From: Pseudohongiella sp.
GTDB taxonomy: Bacteria; Pseudomonadota; Gammaproteobacteria; Pseudomonadales; Pseudohongiellaceae
Reading direction: 5' to 3'
DNA: 64,000 bases
Assembly (NCBI GenBank): GCA_030651695.1
Contig: JAUSCD010000029.1
Coordinates: forward strand, 372,001 to 436,000
Positions within the stretch are counted from its first letter, which is position 1, and each line of letters starts with the position of its first letter. The position numbers and the translations under genes are program-made. The notes below the pieces were generated by a model that was not told where the DNA came from, did not search any database, and saw nothing but the letters and a program-made list of their open reading frames with translations. Shown in pieces: positions 35,901 through 45,667 of the stretch.

Positions 35901-37100
35901 TTAGATCTCCCGCGCAATCAACAACTTCATAATCTCATTACTGCCGCCATAAATTTTCTGTATCCGCGCATCGATATACATCTTCGCAATCGGATACTCC
36001 ATCATGTACCCATACCCCCCGAAAAACTGCAGACACTCATCCACAATTTCGCATTGCTTCTGTGTTGTCCACCACTTCGCCATTGCAGCGGTTGAAGCAT
36101 CCAGCTTCCCCTCAAGCAACTTCATTGCGCAATCGTCCACAAATACCCGCGCAATTTTTGCTTCCGTCAATCGTTCCGCCAAACGGAACTGTGTATTCTG
36201 AAAGTCCAGAATACGTTTTCCAAAAGCCTTGCGCTCTTTAACATACTCACGGGTATATTCCAGCGCGCGCTCCATCGCCACACAAGCGCTCACCGCTATG
36301 ATCAAACGCTCTTGTGGCAATTGTTCCATCAATTGCACGAACCCCAGCCCTTCCCTGTCGCCTAATAGATTTTCAAACGGAACTTTGACATCATCAAAAA
36401 ACACTTCCGAAGTGTCCTGTGCTTTTAGCCCGATTTTTTCAAGATTGCGGCCACGATTAAATCCGCCTTTGCCTTCCACTGCATCGGTTTCAACCATGAT
36501 CAATGAAACGCCTTTGGAGCCGGCAGTCGGGTCAGTTTTTACCACCACGCAAATCAAGTTTGCCAACTGGCCATTGGTCAAAAATGTTTTCTGACCGCTG
36601 ATGCTATAAGCATCGGCAATTTTCCGCGCTTGTGTGTTGATTGCCTGCAGATCAGAACCAGTGCCCGGTTCAGTCATCGCAATTGCACCCACCAGTTCAC
36701 CGCTTGCCATACGCGGCAACCATTTCTGTTTTTGTTCTTCAGTGCCGTAGTTGAGAATATAGTGTGCAACAATACCGGAGTGGACTGAGTTGCCGATACC
36801 CGTCACCCCGGCGCGCGCCATTTCTTCTTCAATGACCATCTCATGCCGAAAGTCACCGCCTCCACCACCATACTCAGCCGGAATTGAAGCGCATAATATT
36901 CCTGCCTGGCCGGCTTTTAACCACGCATCCCGGTCAACAATGCCTTGCTCGTCCCAGCGTTTGATATGAGGCACAAACTCTTTCTGGAAAAACCGCGCGA
37001 TATGGTCACGCATCATGTTCAGTTCTTCATTCATCCACGGAGCGGACGACGAAGGTGCTGAACCGGAAGGAGCCTGGTAAGAACTGTTTGACTGCGACAT
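35901..37100 (-). CDS. Acyl-CoA dehydrogenase, long-chain (LCAD-like)
   Basis: FAD enzyme of beta-oxidation, 399 residues from the ATG at 37100 (six codons inside the longest frame). It carries AMTEPGTGSDLQAI and FLTNGQLANLICVV near the FAD/substrate site, the RKAFGKRILDFQ motif and the C-terminal QKIYGGSNEIMK. The Glu usually found in the QIYEGTNQ stretch of short/medium-chain enzymes is Gly here. In LCAD and isovaleryl-CoA dehydrogenases the base lies in an earlier helix, and a Glu is present there (ALEYTREYVKERKAF). Likely works with the SDR and CaiB genes beside it. Confidence 0.9.
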   Translation of the reverse strand: MSQSNSSYQAPSGSAPSSSAPWMNEELNMMRDHIARFFQKEFVPHIKRWDEQGIVDRDAWLKAGQAGILCASIPAEYGGGGGDFRHEMVIEEEMARAGVTGIGNSVHSGIVAHYILNYGTEEQKQKWLPRMASGELVGAIAMTEPGTGSDLQAINTQARKIADAYSISGQKTFLTNGQLANLICVVVKTDPTAGSKGVSLIMVETDAVEGKGGFNRGRNLEKIGLKAQDTSEVFFDDVKVPFENLLGDREGLGFVQLMEQLPQERLIIAVSACVAMERALEYTREYVKERKAFGKRILDFQNTQFRLAERLTEAKIARVFVDDCAMKLLEGKLDASTAAMAKWWTTQKQCEIVDECLQFFGGYGYMMEYPIAKMYIDARIQKIYGGSNEIMKLLIAREI

Positions 37101-37161
37101 AAATGTTGCTCCCGGCACTCAGACCGAAGTATTTACAGGTTTATCGTGATTGATGAATCAA

Positions 37162-37932
37162 TCAGCGTGCTGCCATGCGAATACCGGCGTCAAGCCGGAT
37201 AACCTCGCCGTTAAGATAAGCACATCGGATGATATGTACGGCCATGTCGGCAAACTCTTCCGGCATGCCCATTCGCTTGGGAAACTGGATCATATCTACC
37301 AGCGCATCTTTTACCGGCTGAGGCGATGCCATCAGCAAAGGTGTAGCAAAAATCCCGGGAGCTACCGTCATCACCCTGACACCGTCTCTGGCAAGGTCAC
37401 GTGCGATTGGCAAGGTCATGGAGGCTATTCCGCCTTTGGATGCACTGTACGCCGCCTGCCCCATCTGGCCGTCATAGGCGGCCACAGAAGCAACATTGAC
37501 GATGACTCCACGCTCATTGTCTTCATTCAGGGGGTGGTTTTTAACCATTGCCGCGGCACATAGACGCAGCACATTAAATGTACCCAGCAGATTGACGCGA
37601 ATCACGCGGGTAAACTGCTCCATGGCCATAGGCCCTTCCCTGCCCACAGTTTTTGCACCAGCGCCGATACCGGCACTGTTGATGTTGATATGCAGAGCAC
37701 CAAAATTTTCCAGAGTTTTTTCGACAGCTGACTGAACTTGCGCTTCATCACTGACATCACCTGCCGCCCAGATCGCTTTATCTCCCAGCAACGACGCCTG
37801 TTGCTGAACTTTCTGTGCATCCAGATCAAACATCATCACCCGTACACCTTCTGCAACCAGACGCTTGGCAGTTGCCAGCCCCAATCCTGAAGCTGCACCG
37901 GTGACGAACGCTGTTTTTTCTTGCAATTGCAT
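37162..37932 (-). CDS. SDR-family 3-hydroxyacyl-CoA dehydrogenase (HSD10-like)
   Basis: NAD-dependent short-chain dehydrogenase of 256 residues. It has the Rossmann motif TGAASGLGLATAK (10-22), an Asp after beta-2 (MMFDLDAQ) suggesting NAD preference, NSAG, and the catalytic Ser and YSASK (VNVASVAAYDGQMGQAAYS, then K). The pattern around NLLGTFNVLRL and APGIFATPLL matches type-2 3-hydroxyacyl-CoA dehydrogenases that act in branched-chain and fatty acid oxidation. It is transcribed ahead of the acyl-CoA dehydrogenase on the same strand, about 60 bases from it. Confidence 0.88.
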   Translation of the reverse strand: MQLQEKTAFVTGAASGLGLATAKRLVAEGVRVMMFDLDAQKVQQQASLLGDKAIWAAGDVSDEAQVQSAVEKTLENFGALHININSAGIGAGAKTVGREGPMAMEQFTRVIRVNLLGTFNVLRLCAAAMVKNHPLNEDNERGVIVNVASVAAYDGQMGQAAYSASKGGIASMTLPIARDLARDGVRVMTVAPGIFATPLLMASPQPVKDALVDMIQFPKRMGMPEEFADMAVHIIRCAYLNGEVIRLDAGIRMAAR

Positions 37933-38086
37933 GGTAAAACCCCATCGGCACCAGTAATTGGCGCATTAAATTTTTGTTATTCCCGGCCCGGTTTTATGCA
38001 GGATTTGTAAATCAGGGCACTGGCAAGAATGTAAGAACGCGTTCATAAAATCAACCATCAAAAGTCACAGTTAAGGAAGCTTTCTT

Positions 38087-39193
38087 ATGGGCCCCCTTCA
38101 CGGATTCAAAATCATCGAAATGGCGGCCATTGGCCCGGTACCGTTTTGCGGCATGTTGTTGTCAGATATGGGGGCAGATGTCGTACGCATAGACCGCCAG
38201 GGAGCTATCAGTATGTTTCCTGACAATCCGGTCAACCGGGGCCGGCGCTCAATTGAGTTGAACCTGAAACAGGACAGTGATCGCGAGCTTGCGCTGTCTT
38301 TGATATCCAAAGCAGATGCTTTGATTGAAGGCTATCGCCCGGGAGTAATGGAGCGTCTCGGGCTGGGCCCCGAAGTCTGTCTGCTGCGGAACCCAAAGCT
38401 GGTATACGGGCGGATGACTGGGTGGGGTCAGAATGGGCCACTGGCGCACACAGCAGGCCACGATCTTAACTATATTGCGCTAACAGGCGCCTTGCATGCC
38501 ACGTCCGGACAATCGGGCGCACCTCGCCCGCCACTTAATCTGATTGGCGATTATGGCGGAGGCGCATTGTATCTGGCGGTAGGTGTATTGGCCGCCCTGC
38601 TTGAAGCAGGAAAATCCGCTCAGGGGCAAGTGATTGACGCAGCGATGACCGACGGCGCTGCCAGCCTGATGACCATGTTCTATGGATTAATGGCCGCTGG
38701 CAGCTGGAGTAATACCTCCGGCAGCAATTTGCTGGATGGCGGCGCCCCGTTTTACGATTGTTATGTCTGTGCGGATGGCCGCAGTATCAGCATAGGGCCA
38801 ATCGAGCCACAGTTTTACTCCGAGTTACTGCAACGATGTGACATCAAGGATCCGTTGATGCATGCGCAAATGAATATCCATGCCTGGCCCGAACAGAAAC
38901 AACGGCTCGAAGCCCTGTTCCTGAGCAAAACACGTGAGCAGTGGTGCCAGTTGCTGGAAGGCACTGATGTATGTTTTGCGCCAGTGCTGGATATGGAGGA
39001 AGCACCAGGACATCCACATAACGTGGCGCGTGAAACCTTTACCGAAATGCATGGACAAATTCAACCTGCGCCCGCTCCACGCTTCAGTCGAACGCCTGCA
39101 AAAATACAAACAGCAGCGCCGAAACCTGATGAGCATAGGGAGCGAATTCTCCGCGACTTCGGTTTATGGAAAACCAACAATGAGTACAACTGA
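38087..39193 (+). CDS. CaiB/BaiF family CoA-transferase (alpha-methylacyl-CoA racemase-like)
   Basis: Class III CoA-transferase/racemase of 368 residues. Family features: [33 protein letters not shown] at the N-terminus, [12 protein letters not shown], and the catalytic-site [13 protein letters not shown] (His/Asp of the AMACR type). The later [19 protein letters not shown] also fits AMACR. It may epimerise 2-methylacyl-CoA so that branched chains enter beta-oxidation by the divergent dehydrogenase genes. AAGGA lies nine bases before the ATG. The next 282 bases up to the amidase hold no recognisable gene. Confidence 0.85.
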   Translation: MGPLHGFKIIEMAAIGPVPFCGMLLSDMGADVVRIDRQGAISMFPDNPVNRGRRSIELNLKQDSDRELALSLISKADALIEGYRPGVMERLGLGPEVCLLRNPKLVYGRMTGWGQNGPLAHTAGHDLNYIALTGALHATSGQSGAPRPPLNLIGDYGGGALYLAVGVLAALLEAGKSAQGQVIDAAMTDGAASLMTMFYGLMAAGSWSNTSGSNLLDGGAPFYDCYVCADGRSISIGPIEPQFYSELLQRCDIKDPLMHAQMNIHAWPEQKQRLEALFLSKTREQWCQLLEGTDVCFAPVLDMEEAPGHPHNVARETFTEMHGQIQPAPAPRFSRTPAKIQTAAPKPDEHRERILRDFGLWKTNNEYN

Positions 39194-39475
39194 TACATTC
39201 CAATGGTCTGACCGGCAAATGCAGCAGATAGTCACTGCGCTCCTCGATACGACCAGTATTCTCCGTAAACAAACGCGGGAACCACACTTCCTGTCAAACA
39301 TATCAACCAAGTCCCGGAACGGCAATTTTCCCGTCGATACGCACACGTAAAGAATAGTTGTAACAACGCTGCCAGTGCGGTGGACATGCGTTTTCTGTGG
39401 CGCTAATGTAACAAGCAACCTGGGGCACACAAACCAGGAAATAATCAGAAGCTTAGATACAATCCGGGATTACAA

Positions 39476-40963
39476 ATGCTCAGATCTGACGAATACATTC
39501 AGTACGACGCTGTGGGTCTCGCTGACTTACGGCAATCGGGAGAAATCAGCGCATCCGAGCTGTTGACGTGTGCGCTCGCGCAAGCTGAAAAACTGAACCC
39601 TGTCATCAATGCGATTGTTTATGAAAATATTGAGGATGCGTTGAAGACGGCTGCCGCCATCGATGCACAACAAAGCACAGCGACCGTCGGCGGTCTGTTG
39701 GCAGGAGTGCCATTTCTGATAAAAGAAGTGAATGCCGTTGCTGGATGGCCGCATACACGCAGCACTACACTGTTAAAGGATCAACAGGCGGTCTCCGACA
39801 GCACCGTGGTAAAACGATACAGACAGGCCGGACTGGTAGCTTTCGGAAGTACTAACACCCCCGAATTATGTCTGACGATTACCACAGAGTTTTCACTGTT
39901 TGGTACGTGCCGCAACCCCCATCACCTGCAACACAGCTCAGGCGGATCCAGCGGGGGTTCGGCAGCCGCTGTTGCTGCGGGAATTGTGCCTGCAGCTGAT
40001 GCAAGTGATGGTGGCGGTTCCATTCGAATACCCGCTGCAAACTGCGGTCTGATAGGCTTAAAACCCAGCCGGGGGCTTACTGTGGTGGAAGGCGACGTGG
40101 GCGCTGCCTGGAGTGGCATGAGCGTCAGTCATGTAGTAACCCGGTCTGTGCGGGATTGTGCAGCATTTCTGGACGCACTGAAACTGGACAAACCCGATCT
40201 GTTCGCTCTGCCTGATTTTCGGGAGTCATATTTCTACGCGCATACACGTCCGCCAGGCGGGCTGCGAATTGCGGTACAACGTCAACATCCTGCCGGATTG
40301 CCGGTGCACGTTGATTGTCTGGCGGCGCTGGATCACGTGGTAAAGAGCTGCGCCGATGCCGGACACACAATTGAGGAGCTTGATTTACCAGTGGACTATG
40401 GCAAAGTCGGTTTGGCGATGTCGACCCTCATCAATATCCATGTGGCACAAATCATCAGTGCAGGACTGGAGATTGTTCAGGCGCAAGAACTGGCTTCAGG
40501 TAAAAACCGGGACTCTGGTACGTCGGCGGCCCTTACACTGGAATCTGCCGGACTGTCTGAATCCAGCCGTCGCATGGCTGCGCGCGGCATGCAGTCCAGC
40601 GCCGCGCAATATCTGGCAGCGCTGGATAGTCTCAAAGAGGCAGAGCGTCAGATGGCTGCATTCCATCAGACCCATGACATCGTCCTGTCCCCTGTGCTGG
40701 CGCAGCCTGCTGCACCGCTTGGCTGGCTGGACATGAACTCGGCAGAGATCCGCGAGTACGCTGGCCGTTACGCAGCATACAGCCCGTTTACCGGACTTTG
40801 TAACGGAACTGGCCAACCCAGCATTTCCTTGCCTCTTTACACCTCTGATACAGGGTTGCCCATTGGTGTGATGGCAAGCGCAGCATGGGGGCAGGATCAT
40901 TTACTGCTACAGCTTGCCAATCAACTTATTCCAGGCATTGTTGCCACGGCAAAAATGTCGTGA
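39476..40963 (+). CDS. Amidase-signature family hydrolase
   Basis: Ser-Ser-Lys amidase family protein of 495 residues. The catalytic Lys is in [14 protein letters not shown] (about 84), the cis-Ser and nucleophile region is [29 protein letters not shown] (about 155-181; split here), and [19 protein letters not shown] closes the signature. A Glu follows the Lys where Asp is usual (KDN to KEV). Substrate unknown; many such genes act on aryl or aliphatic amides. It may belong with the CoA-transferase gene upstream, but the long gap suggests its own promoter. Confidence 0.85.
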   Translation: MLRSDEYIQYDAVGLADLRQSGEISASELLTCALAQAEKLNPVINAIVYENIEDALKTAAAIDAQQSTATVGGLLAGVPFLIKEVNAVAGWPHTRSTTLLKDQQAVSDSTVVKRYRQAGLVAFGSTNTPELCLTITTEFSLFGTCRNPHHLQHSSGGSSGGSAAAVAAGIVPAADASDGGGSIRIPAANCGLIGLKPSRGLTVVEGDVGAAWSGMSVSHVVTRSVRDCAAFLDALKLDKPDLFALPDFRESYFYAHTRPPGGLRIAVQRQHPAGLPVHVDCLAALDHVVKSCADAGHTIEELDLPVDYGKVGLAMSTLINIHVAQIISAGLEIVQAQELASGKNRDSGTSAALTLESAGLSESSRRMAARGMQSSAAQYLAALDSLKEAERQMAAFHQTHDIVLSPVLAQPAAPLGWLDMNSAEIREYAGRYAAYSPFTGLCNGTGQPSISLPLYTSDTGLPIGVMASAAWGQDHLLLQLANQLIPGIVATAKMS

Positions 40964-41056
40964 GGCTCATTGAGTCAGCTACATGGTGCCCGATATTTTG
41001 GTATCTGATATCAGGTGCCTGGGCCATGATGCCTACCCAGTCCTCCGGCCAGTTGT

Positions 41057-41062
41057 TATAAT
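41057..41062 (+). promoter_or_regulatory. Extended -10 promoter of ppa
   Basis: Perfect TATAAT preceded by TGT (TGn extended -10), 75 bases before the ppa start codon. No good -35 is seen 17 bases upstream, which is typical of extended -10 promoters. Confidence 0.5.
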
Positions 41063-41137
41063 GCGCGCCTTTTAAGTCACGACCCTGATTTAGTCCCAGT
41101 CCAGCTAAACAGCCCCACTACAGGAACCAAACTTGTC

Positions 41138-41761
41138 ATGAGCAAATCTTCTACTTTTTCACGCTGGCGTCCACACCCCTGGCATGGCATTGCCGCAGGT
41201 TCCGATCTGCCGCGTGTGGTCAATGCCTATATAGAAATAACCCCTTTTGACCAGATGAAATACGAAATCGACAAGGATTCCGGTTACCTTTGCATCGATC
41301 GTCCACAGCCGACTTCCGCTCAGCAGCCTACTCTTTATGGTTTTATCCCGCGCACTTATTGCGGCAATCGTGTACGCGACCTGATGCCTGGCACAGAATG
41401 TGGCGATGGCGATCCCTTGGATATCTGTGTGATCAGTGAACGGCCCATTGATCGCTCAGAGATTATCATCAAAGCCAAGGTACTGGGCGGATTGCCCATG
41501 AATGACGGTGGTGAGGCGGATGACAAAATCATTGCCGTAATTAAAGACGATCCTGCGTATGGGCACATGAACGATATCTCCGAGCTGCCGCCAATTCTTG
41601 TGCACCGTATCGCGCATTACTTCCAGACCTATAAAATGGTGCCAGGCAAAGCGAACAAAGTTTCTATTGGCGAGACATACGGCTACGAGCACGCCAAAGT
41701 GGTACTGGCAGCAGCCATGGCGGATTATGATGAAGACTATGGTGATCTGATCAAGGACTGA
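41138..41761 (+). CDS. ppa: Inorganic pyrophosphatase
   Basis: Family I soluble pyrophosphatase of 207 residues. It has [25 protein letters not shown], and the metal-binding [12 protein letters not shown] in which the three catalytic Asp residues lie. The C-terminal half contains [18 protein letters not shown]. The N-terminal stretch [11 protein letters not shown] is longer than in E. coli Ppa and resembles the plant/chlamydial-like branch. A bidirectional terminator follows. Confidence 0.95.
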   Translation: MSKSSTFSRWRPHPWHGIAAGSDLPRVVNAYIEITPFDQMKYEIDKDSGYLCIDRPQPTSAQQPTLYGFIPRTYCGNRVRDLMPGTECGDGDPLDICVISERPIDRSEIIIKAKVLGGLPMNDGGEADDKIIAVIKDDPAYGHMNDISELPPILVHRIAHYFQTYKMVPGKANKVSIGETYGYEHAKVVLAAAMADYDEDYGDLIKD

Positions 41762-41776
41762 CACAGTTCCTTTGAT

Positions 41777-41806
41777 AAAAAAACGGCCATTATGGCCGTT
41801 TTTTTT
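41777..41806. terminator. Bidirectional rho-independent terminator
   Basis: Thirteen-base perfect arms AAAAAAACGGCCA / TGGCCGTTTTTTT with a TTA loop. The A and T tracts give a terminator on both strands, serving ppa (plus) and the xdhC-like gene (minus). Confidence 0.93.
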
Positions 41807-41828
41807 GCCTGTGCAATTCATCACCGTT

Positions 41829-42803
41829 TTACTTCATCACTTTGTGCCGCACTGCCGTCACTTCTGCCAGTATAGAAATTGCTATTTCAGCCGGCGTTTT
41901 ACTGCCGATCATGAACCCTATCGGGGCGTGCAGTCGTGAAATTTCTTCATCACTCAGACCAAGCTCAGGCAAACGCAGTCGACGATTGTCCGACGTTCTT
42001 TCCGAGCCCATGGCGCCGACGTAAAATGCATCGGTTTTCAGTGCTTCCATCAGCGCCATATCATCAACACGCGGATCATGTGCCAGTGCTATTACACCGC
42101 TGTAGGGGTTGCTGAACTGATCACGTACCACATCATCCGGCAAATCTGACGACAACTGTACACCCGGCACAAACCAGTTATTAAGATAATCAGGCCGCGG
42201 GTCACATAGTGTGACATCGTAATCCATGCTCAGCGCCAATTCAGCGACATAACGTGCCACGTCACCCGCACCAAGCAGCAGCAGACGATAACGCGGACTC
42301 AGGCTATGAAGCATCTGCTCATGGGTCATGATTACAGCATCGTCTGACGACTCCGGCGCAGTATCAATATGCCCTGTAATCAAATCCACACGCCGGCTGA
42401 TACGCTGATGCTGATTTAGAGCGGTATCAATTGCAGCAAAAATCGCAACGTTGTTGGGTGTCGCCTGAATAAATTCAAGCAGCACATGTAACTGCCCTCC
42501 ACAAGGCAGGCGCAACCGTGCCTGCTCCTCCGCCGACACACCGTAGTGAACCATAAATGGCTTCTTTTCAGTTTCATGACGGGTTTTTAATGCGCCTTCC
42601 CTGAGTTGCTGCAGGAAGTCTTCTTCAATACAACCGCCCGAAATAGAGCCAACCAATTCACCATCCAGTGTGCACGCCATCATGGCGCCAACTGGTCGTG
42701 GAGATGACCCCCAGGTTTTGATGATAGTACAAAGCCAGACGGCCTTGCCTTCTGCAAGCCATGTGGCTACCCGGGCAATAATATGATGTTGACTGCTTTG
42801 CAT
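41829..42803 (-). CDS. XdhC/CoxI family molybdoenzyme maturation protein
   Basis: Protein of 324 residues with an N-terminal XdhC/CoxI domain (TWGSSPRPVGAMMACTLDGELVGSISGGCIEEDF, about 30-63) and a C-terminal Rossmann domain (LLLLGAGDVARYVAELA, about 180-196). Family members insert sulfurated molybdenum cofactor into xanthine-dehydrogenase type enzymes. The start at ATG 42803 begins the family homology; the longest frame to 42953 overlaps the MATE gene on the same strand and is unlikely. No molybdoenzyme gene is close. The ATG lies 18 bases after the MATE stop, so the two may be co-transcribed. Confidence 0.87.
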   Translation of the reverse strand: MQSSQHHIIARVATWLAEGKAVWLCTIIKTWGSSPRPVGAMMACTLDGELVGSISGGCIEEDFLQQLREGALKTRHETEKKPFMVHYGVSAEEQARLRLPCGGQLHVLLEFIQATPNNVAIFAAIDTALNQHQRISRRVDLITGHIDTAPESSDDAVIMTHEQMLHSLSPRYRLLLLGAGDVARYVAELALSMDYDVTLCDPRPDYLNNWFVPGVQLSSDLPDDVVRDQFSNPYSGVIALAHDPRVDDMALMEALKTDAFYVGAMGSERTSDNRRLRLPELGLSDEEISRLHAPIGFMIGSKTPAEIAISILAEVTAVRHKVMK

Positions 42804-42820
42804 AACAACAGATCCTGGAC

Positions 42821-44221
42821 TCAGACAGCGCGGTTTTTCCAGCTGCCCTTCATGAATAAATAGGTACCGATGACACTCATACTCATATCGGCAATAAACA
42901 CTGACCAGTATACACCTTCCGGCCCCCACGCGAGACTGTTGGTCAGTGTCCATGCCAGGGGTATCTGCAGCACCCAGAATGCAAACAGGTTGATCCAGGT
43001 TGGCGTCATGGTGTCGCCAGCGCCGTTGTACGCCTGAGTCACAACAGTGCCTATGGCCAGGAATATGAATCCATAACTGAGAATTCTCAGACTCTGGATG
43101 CCATTGAGAATTACCTCAGGGTTGGTGCTGAAGAAACCCATGATCCAGGTCGGGAAAAAAATAAGTACCAGTGCGACTGAGATCATGTACACCAGATTGT
43201 AACGCGCCACCTGCCAGACGGTCTGTTCAGCGCGATCAGGTTTGCCTGCGCCGAGATTCTGGCCAACCAGAGTAGCTACGGCATTACTTAAACCCCAGGA
43301 TGGCAGCAACACAAAAATAATCACGCGTATGGAAATGGTATAGCCAGCTACTGCCTCATTGCCGTGCAAAGCGACCAGCCGCATAAGGAATACCCAGCTT
43401 GCCGTAGCAATCAGATACTGTGAAATGCCACCGACGGAAATTCGCAACAGTTGGAATATCAGACCGATTTGTACCACCATGTGTTGCCACAATAATCTAA
43501 TCCGGTGATGCCGGCTGCACAGGTAGTAGAGCTGATAAGCTATGCCGATACCGCGTCCGATATTGGTGGCGACTGCCGCGCCGGTTATACCCATATCGGG
43601 AAACGGACCCACTCCGTAAATCAATAAAGGGTCGAGTACAATGTTGATGCAGTTCGCCAATATCAAGGCACGCATGGCAATACTGGCATCGCCGGCACCA
43701 CGAAACACAGCGTTGTTCAGAAATAGAAACACAATAGTGAACGAACCGGTAAGCATGATTTGCGTATAACTGCTGCCCACTGCGATCAACGATTCGTCGC
43801 CGCCCATGAGGCGGAGAATATCCGGAGCAAACCAATAACCCGTCATGCCGACAATTGCCGAAATCGCAATCCCGACCCACATAGCCTGGCCGGCGACGGT
43901 AGCTGCTGCCACCGGGTTACCTTCCCCGATACGGCGCGCTACCATGGCAGTCGCCGCCATACTGAGGCCAATAGCGATTGCGTAAAGCAGGGAAATCACA
44001 GCTTCTGTCAGTCCCACCGCTGCAACTGCCTCAGCCCCGAGACCTGCTACAAAAAAAATATCAACTATGGCAAATATTGACTCCATCGCCATTTCAAGAA
44101 TCATCGGAACGGCTAACAGAAAACTTGCCCGGGCAATGGAACCCTCGGTGTAGTTGATATTGGCGTCACCCACCAATGCCTGTTTAAAAAGGCTCAGGCC
44201 AGCCTTGATTTTAGATAACAT
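42821..44221 (-). CDS. MATE family efflux transporter
   Basis: Twelve-helix multidrug/toxin extrusion transporter, 466 residues from the ATG at 44221. Two homologous halves are visible, each starting with the MATE pattern (FLLAVPMILEMAMESIFAIVDIFFVAGLGAEAVAAVGL and later YTISIRVIIFVLLPSWGLSNAVATLVGQNLGAGKP). Substrate is not predictable. It precedes the XdhC-like gene in the same direction with an 18-base gap. The longest frame to 44269 adds 16 residues without resemblance. Confidence 0.92.
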   Translation of the reverse strand: MLSKIKAGLSLFKQALVGDANINYTEGSIARASFLLAVPMILEMAMESIFAIVDIFFVAGLGAEAVAAVGLTEAVISLLYAIAIGLSMAATAMVARRIGEGNPVAAATVAGQAMWVGIAISAIVGMTGYWFAPDILRLMGGDESLIAVGSSYTQIMLTGSFTIVFLFLNNAVFRGAGDASIAMRALILANCINIVLDPLLIYGVGPFPDMGITGAAVATNIGRGIGIAYQLYYLCSRHHRIRLLWQHMVVQIGLIFQLLRISVGGISQYLIATASWVFLMRLVALHGNEAVAGYTISIRVIIFVLLPSWGLSNAVATLVGQNLGAGKPDRAEQTVWQVARYNLVYMISVALVLIFFPTWIMGFFSTNPEVILNGIQSLRILSYGFIFLAIGTVVTQAYNGAGDTMTPTWINLFAFWVLQIPLAWTLTNSLAWGPEGVYWSVFIADMSMSVIGTYLFMKGSWKNRAV

Positions 44222-44617
44222 AACGACATACCCCGCTTCCGGATAATAAATCGCCGGAAACTCAAACAACTAAGAAGTTTGGTTTGTAATATGACTGTTG
44301 GCCGGGGCACACCGGGAGTGGTGAGCTGCATCATTAGATAGAGTGCAGGAACAGCGTCACGGCGTATGACATCGATTGAGGCGGCCCCGGAAGGTAAGTT
44401 TTACCTTAGGCGAACAATCATGATTTTTGCGGGGATAAGCTTCATGGGCCTGCACTCCTTACAGTGGGATTCGCCTGACAATACAGCGGCGACGGGCAAG
44501 TATAATCCGGACCAGTTAAATTGTCCGATGATAAACTGTCACAGTGTGTTACATTATCCAACTTTTTATTGACAGCTCAGCTGGCGCGAAAGTTGTAGGA
44601 ACAGGAAATTTACAGCA
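44222..44617. other. Intergenic region between divergent MATE and RR-CheC genes
   Basis: No supported gene is present. The region contains a perfect small hairpin AAGGTAA-GTT-TTACCTT (44391-44407) and an AT-rich stretch before the right-hand gene (TACATTATCC, TATTGACAG). Both flanking promoters are presumably here, but I could not assign them with confidence. Confidence 0.5.
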
Positions 44618-45667
44618 ATGACATTACCGGTATTGATATGTGATGATTCAGCTTTGGCCAGAAAACAAATGGCCAGGGCACTGCCTTCAAACTGGGACAT
44701 TGAACTGAGTTTCGCCAGCAATGGTGAGGAAGCCCTGCAGGCTATTCAGGAAGGCAAAGCCCACCTGATGTTCCTGGATCTTAATATGCCTGTAATGAAC
44801 GGTTATGAAGTACTTGAGCAGATCCGCCGGCAGGATTTACAGACAATGGTGCTTGTGGTCTCAGGCGACGTACAACCCGAGGCATATGGAAGGGTAATGT
44901 CCAAAGGCGCGCTGGATTTCATCAGCAAACCAGTCACAGCATTCCAGATTAAAGAAATTCTGACTCGTTATGGCATTTTTGAGCCAGCAGACAGGACAAT
45001 TACTGGCAACGTTCCTGATCGTGAAGAACTGCCTGCGCCCGCCTTTCTTGAATCCTTACGTGAAGTAATCAATGTTGCCATGGGGCAGGCTGGCAGTCAT
45101 CTCAGCGTACTGCTCGGGAGTTTTATTCATTTGCCCGTCCCTGAAGTGTTTGTCTGCGCTTACAAAGACGTTGCAAAAAACCTGTCCTACGCGCAAGACG
45201 AACATAACGCAGCAATAGCGTTGAGTGGCGTATCACATGGGTTCAGCGGCAATGGCGTTGCCGGCGAAGGAATATTGTTGCTGAATGATGAGCACATAAC
45301 ACGCCTGCGGGCACTGATGCAGAGAGACCTGCCCAATCAACTGACCAACGACAACAGTACTGTCACAGGAATTCTCAGCGATTTGTCCGAATTGCTGGTG
45401 GGATCTTGCCTGAAAGGAATCAGTCAACAACTCGATATCGAGTTCAATCATAGTTATCCAGCCTTGCTGGGCACCCAACAGGAGTTGGCCAGATTGCTGG
45501 ATAGTGTTGGCCAGGATGAACCTGTTCTCACAATTTCAATTTCCTACCATTTGAGTGACCCTGACATTGATTGCTACCTGATTTTGCTTTTTACTGAGGA
45601 CTCCATACCCGGACTGCAATCACGTGTAGAACTGCTCAGCAGCGGATCACAGGAGCTGTCATCATGA
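44618..45667 (+). CDS. Response regulator with CheC/CheX-like output domain
   Basis: Two-part signalling protein of 349 residues. Residues 1-120 are a CheY-like receiver with D9/D10, phospho-acceptor D54 (FLDLNMP) and K104. Residues 140-345 resemble the CheC/CheX/FliY phosphatase fold: the first motif REVINVAMGQAG keeps the E149-x2-N152 pair needed for phosphatase action, the second (SELLVGSCLKG, E258) lacks the Asn. It may dephosphorylate itself or another CheY-type protein. Its stop codon overlaps the start of the diguanylate cyclase gene (ATGA), so the two act as one unit. Confidence 0.82.
   Translation: MTLPVLICDDSALARKQMARALPSNWDIELSFASNGEEALQAIQEGKAHLMFLDLNMPVMNGYEVLEQIRRQDLQTMVLVVSGDVQPEAYGRVMSKGALDFISKPVTAFQIKEILTRYGIFEPADRTITGNVPDREELPAPAFLESLREVINVAMGQAGSHLSVLLGSFIHLPVPEVFVCAYKDVAKNLSYAQDEHNAAIALSGVSHGFSGNGVAGEGILLLNDEHITRLRALMQRDLPNQLTNDNSTVTGILSDLSELLVGSCLKGISQQLDIEFNHSYPALLGTQQELARLLDSVGQDEPVLTISISYHLSDPDIDCYLILLFTEDSIPGLQSRVELLSSGSQELSS

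Noticed and set aside
38934-39350. 138-residue frame overlapping the end of the CoA-transferase gene
   Set aside because: Most of it is an out-of-frame shadow of the real gene; the part past 39193 is too short and without motif.
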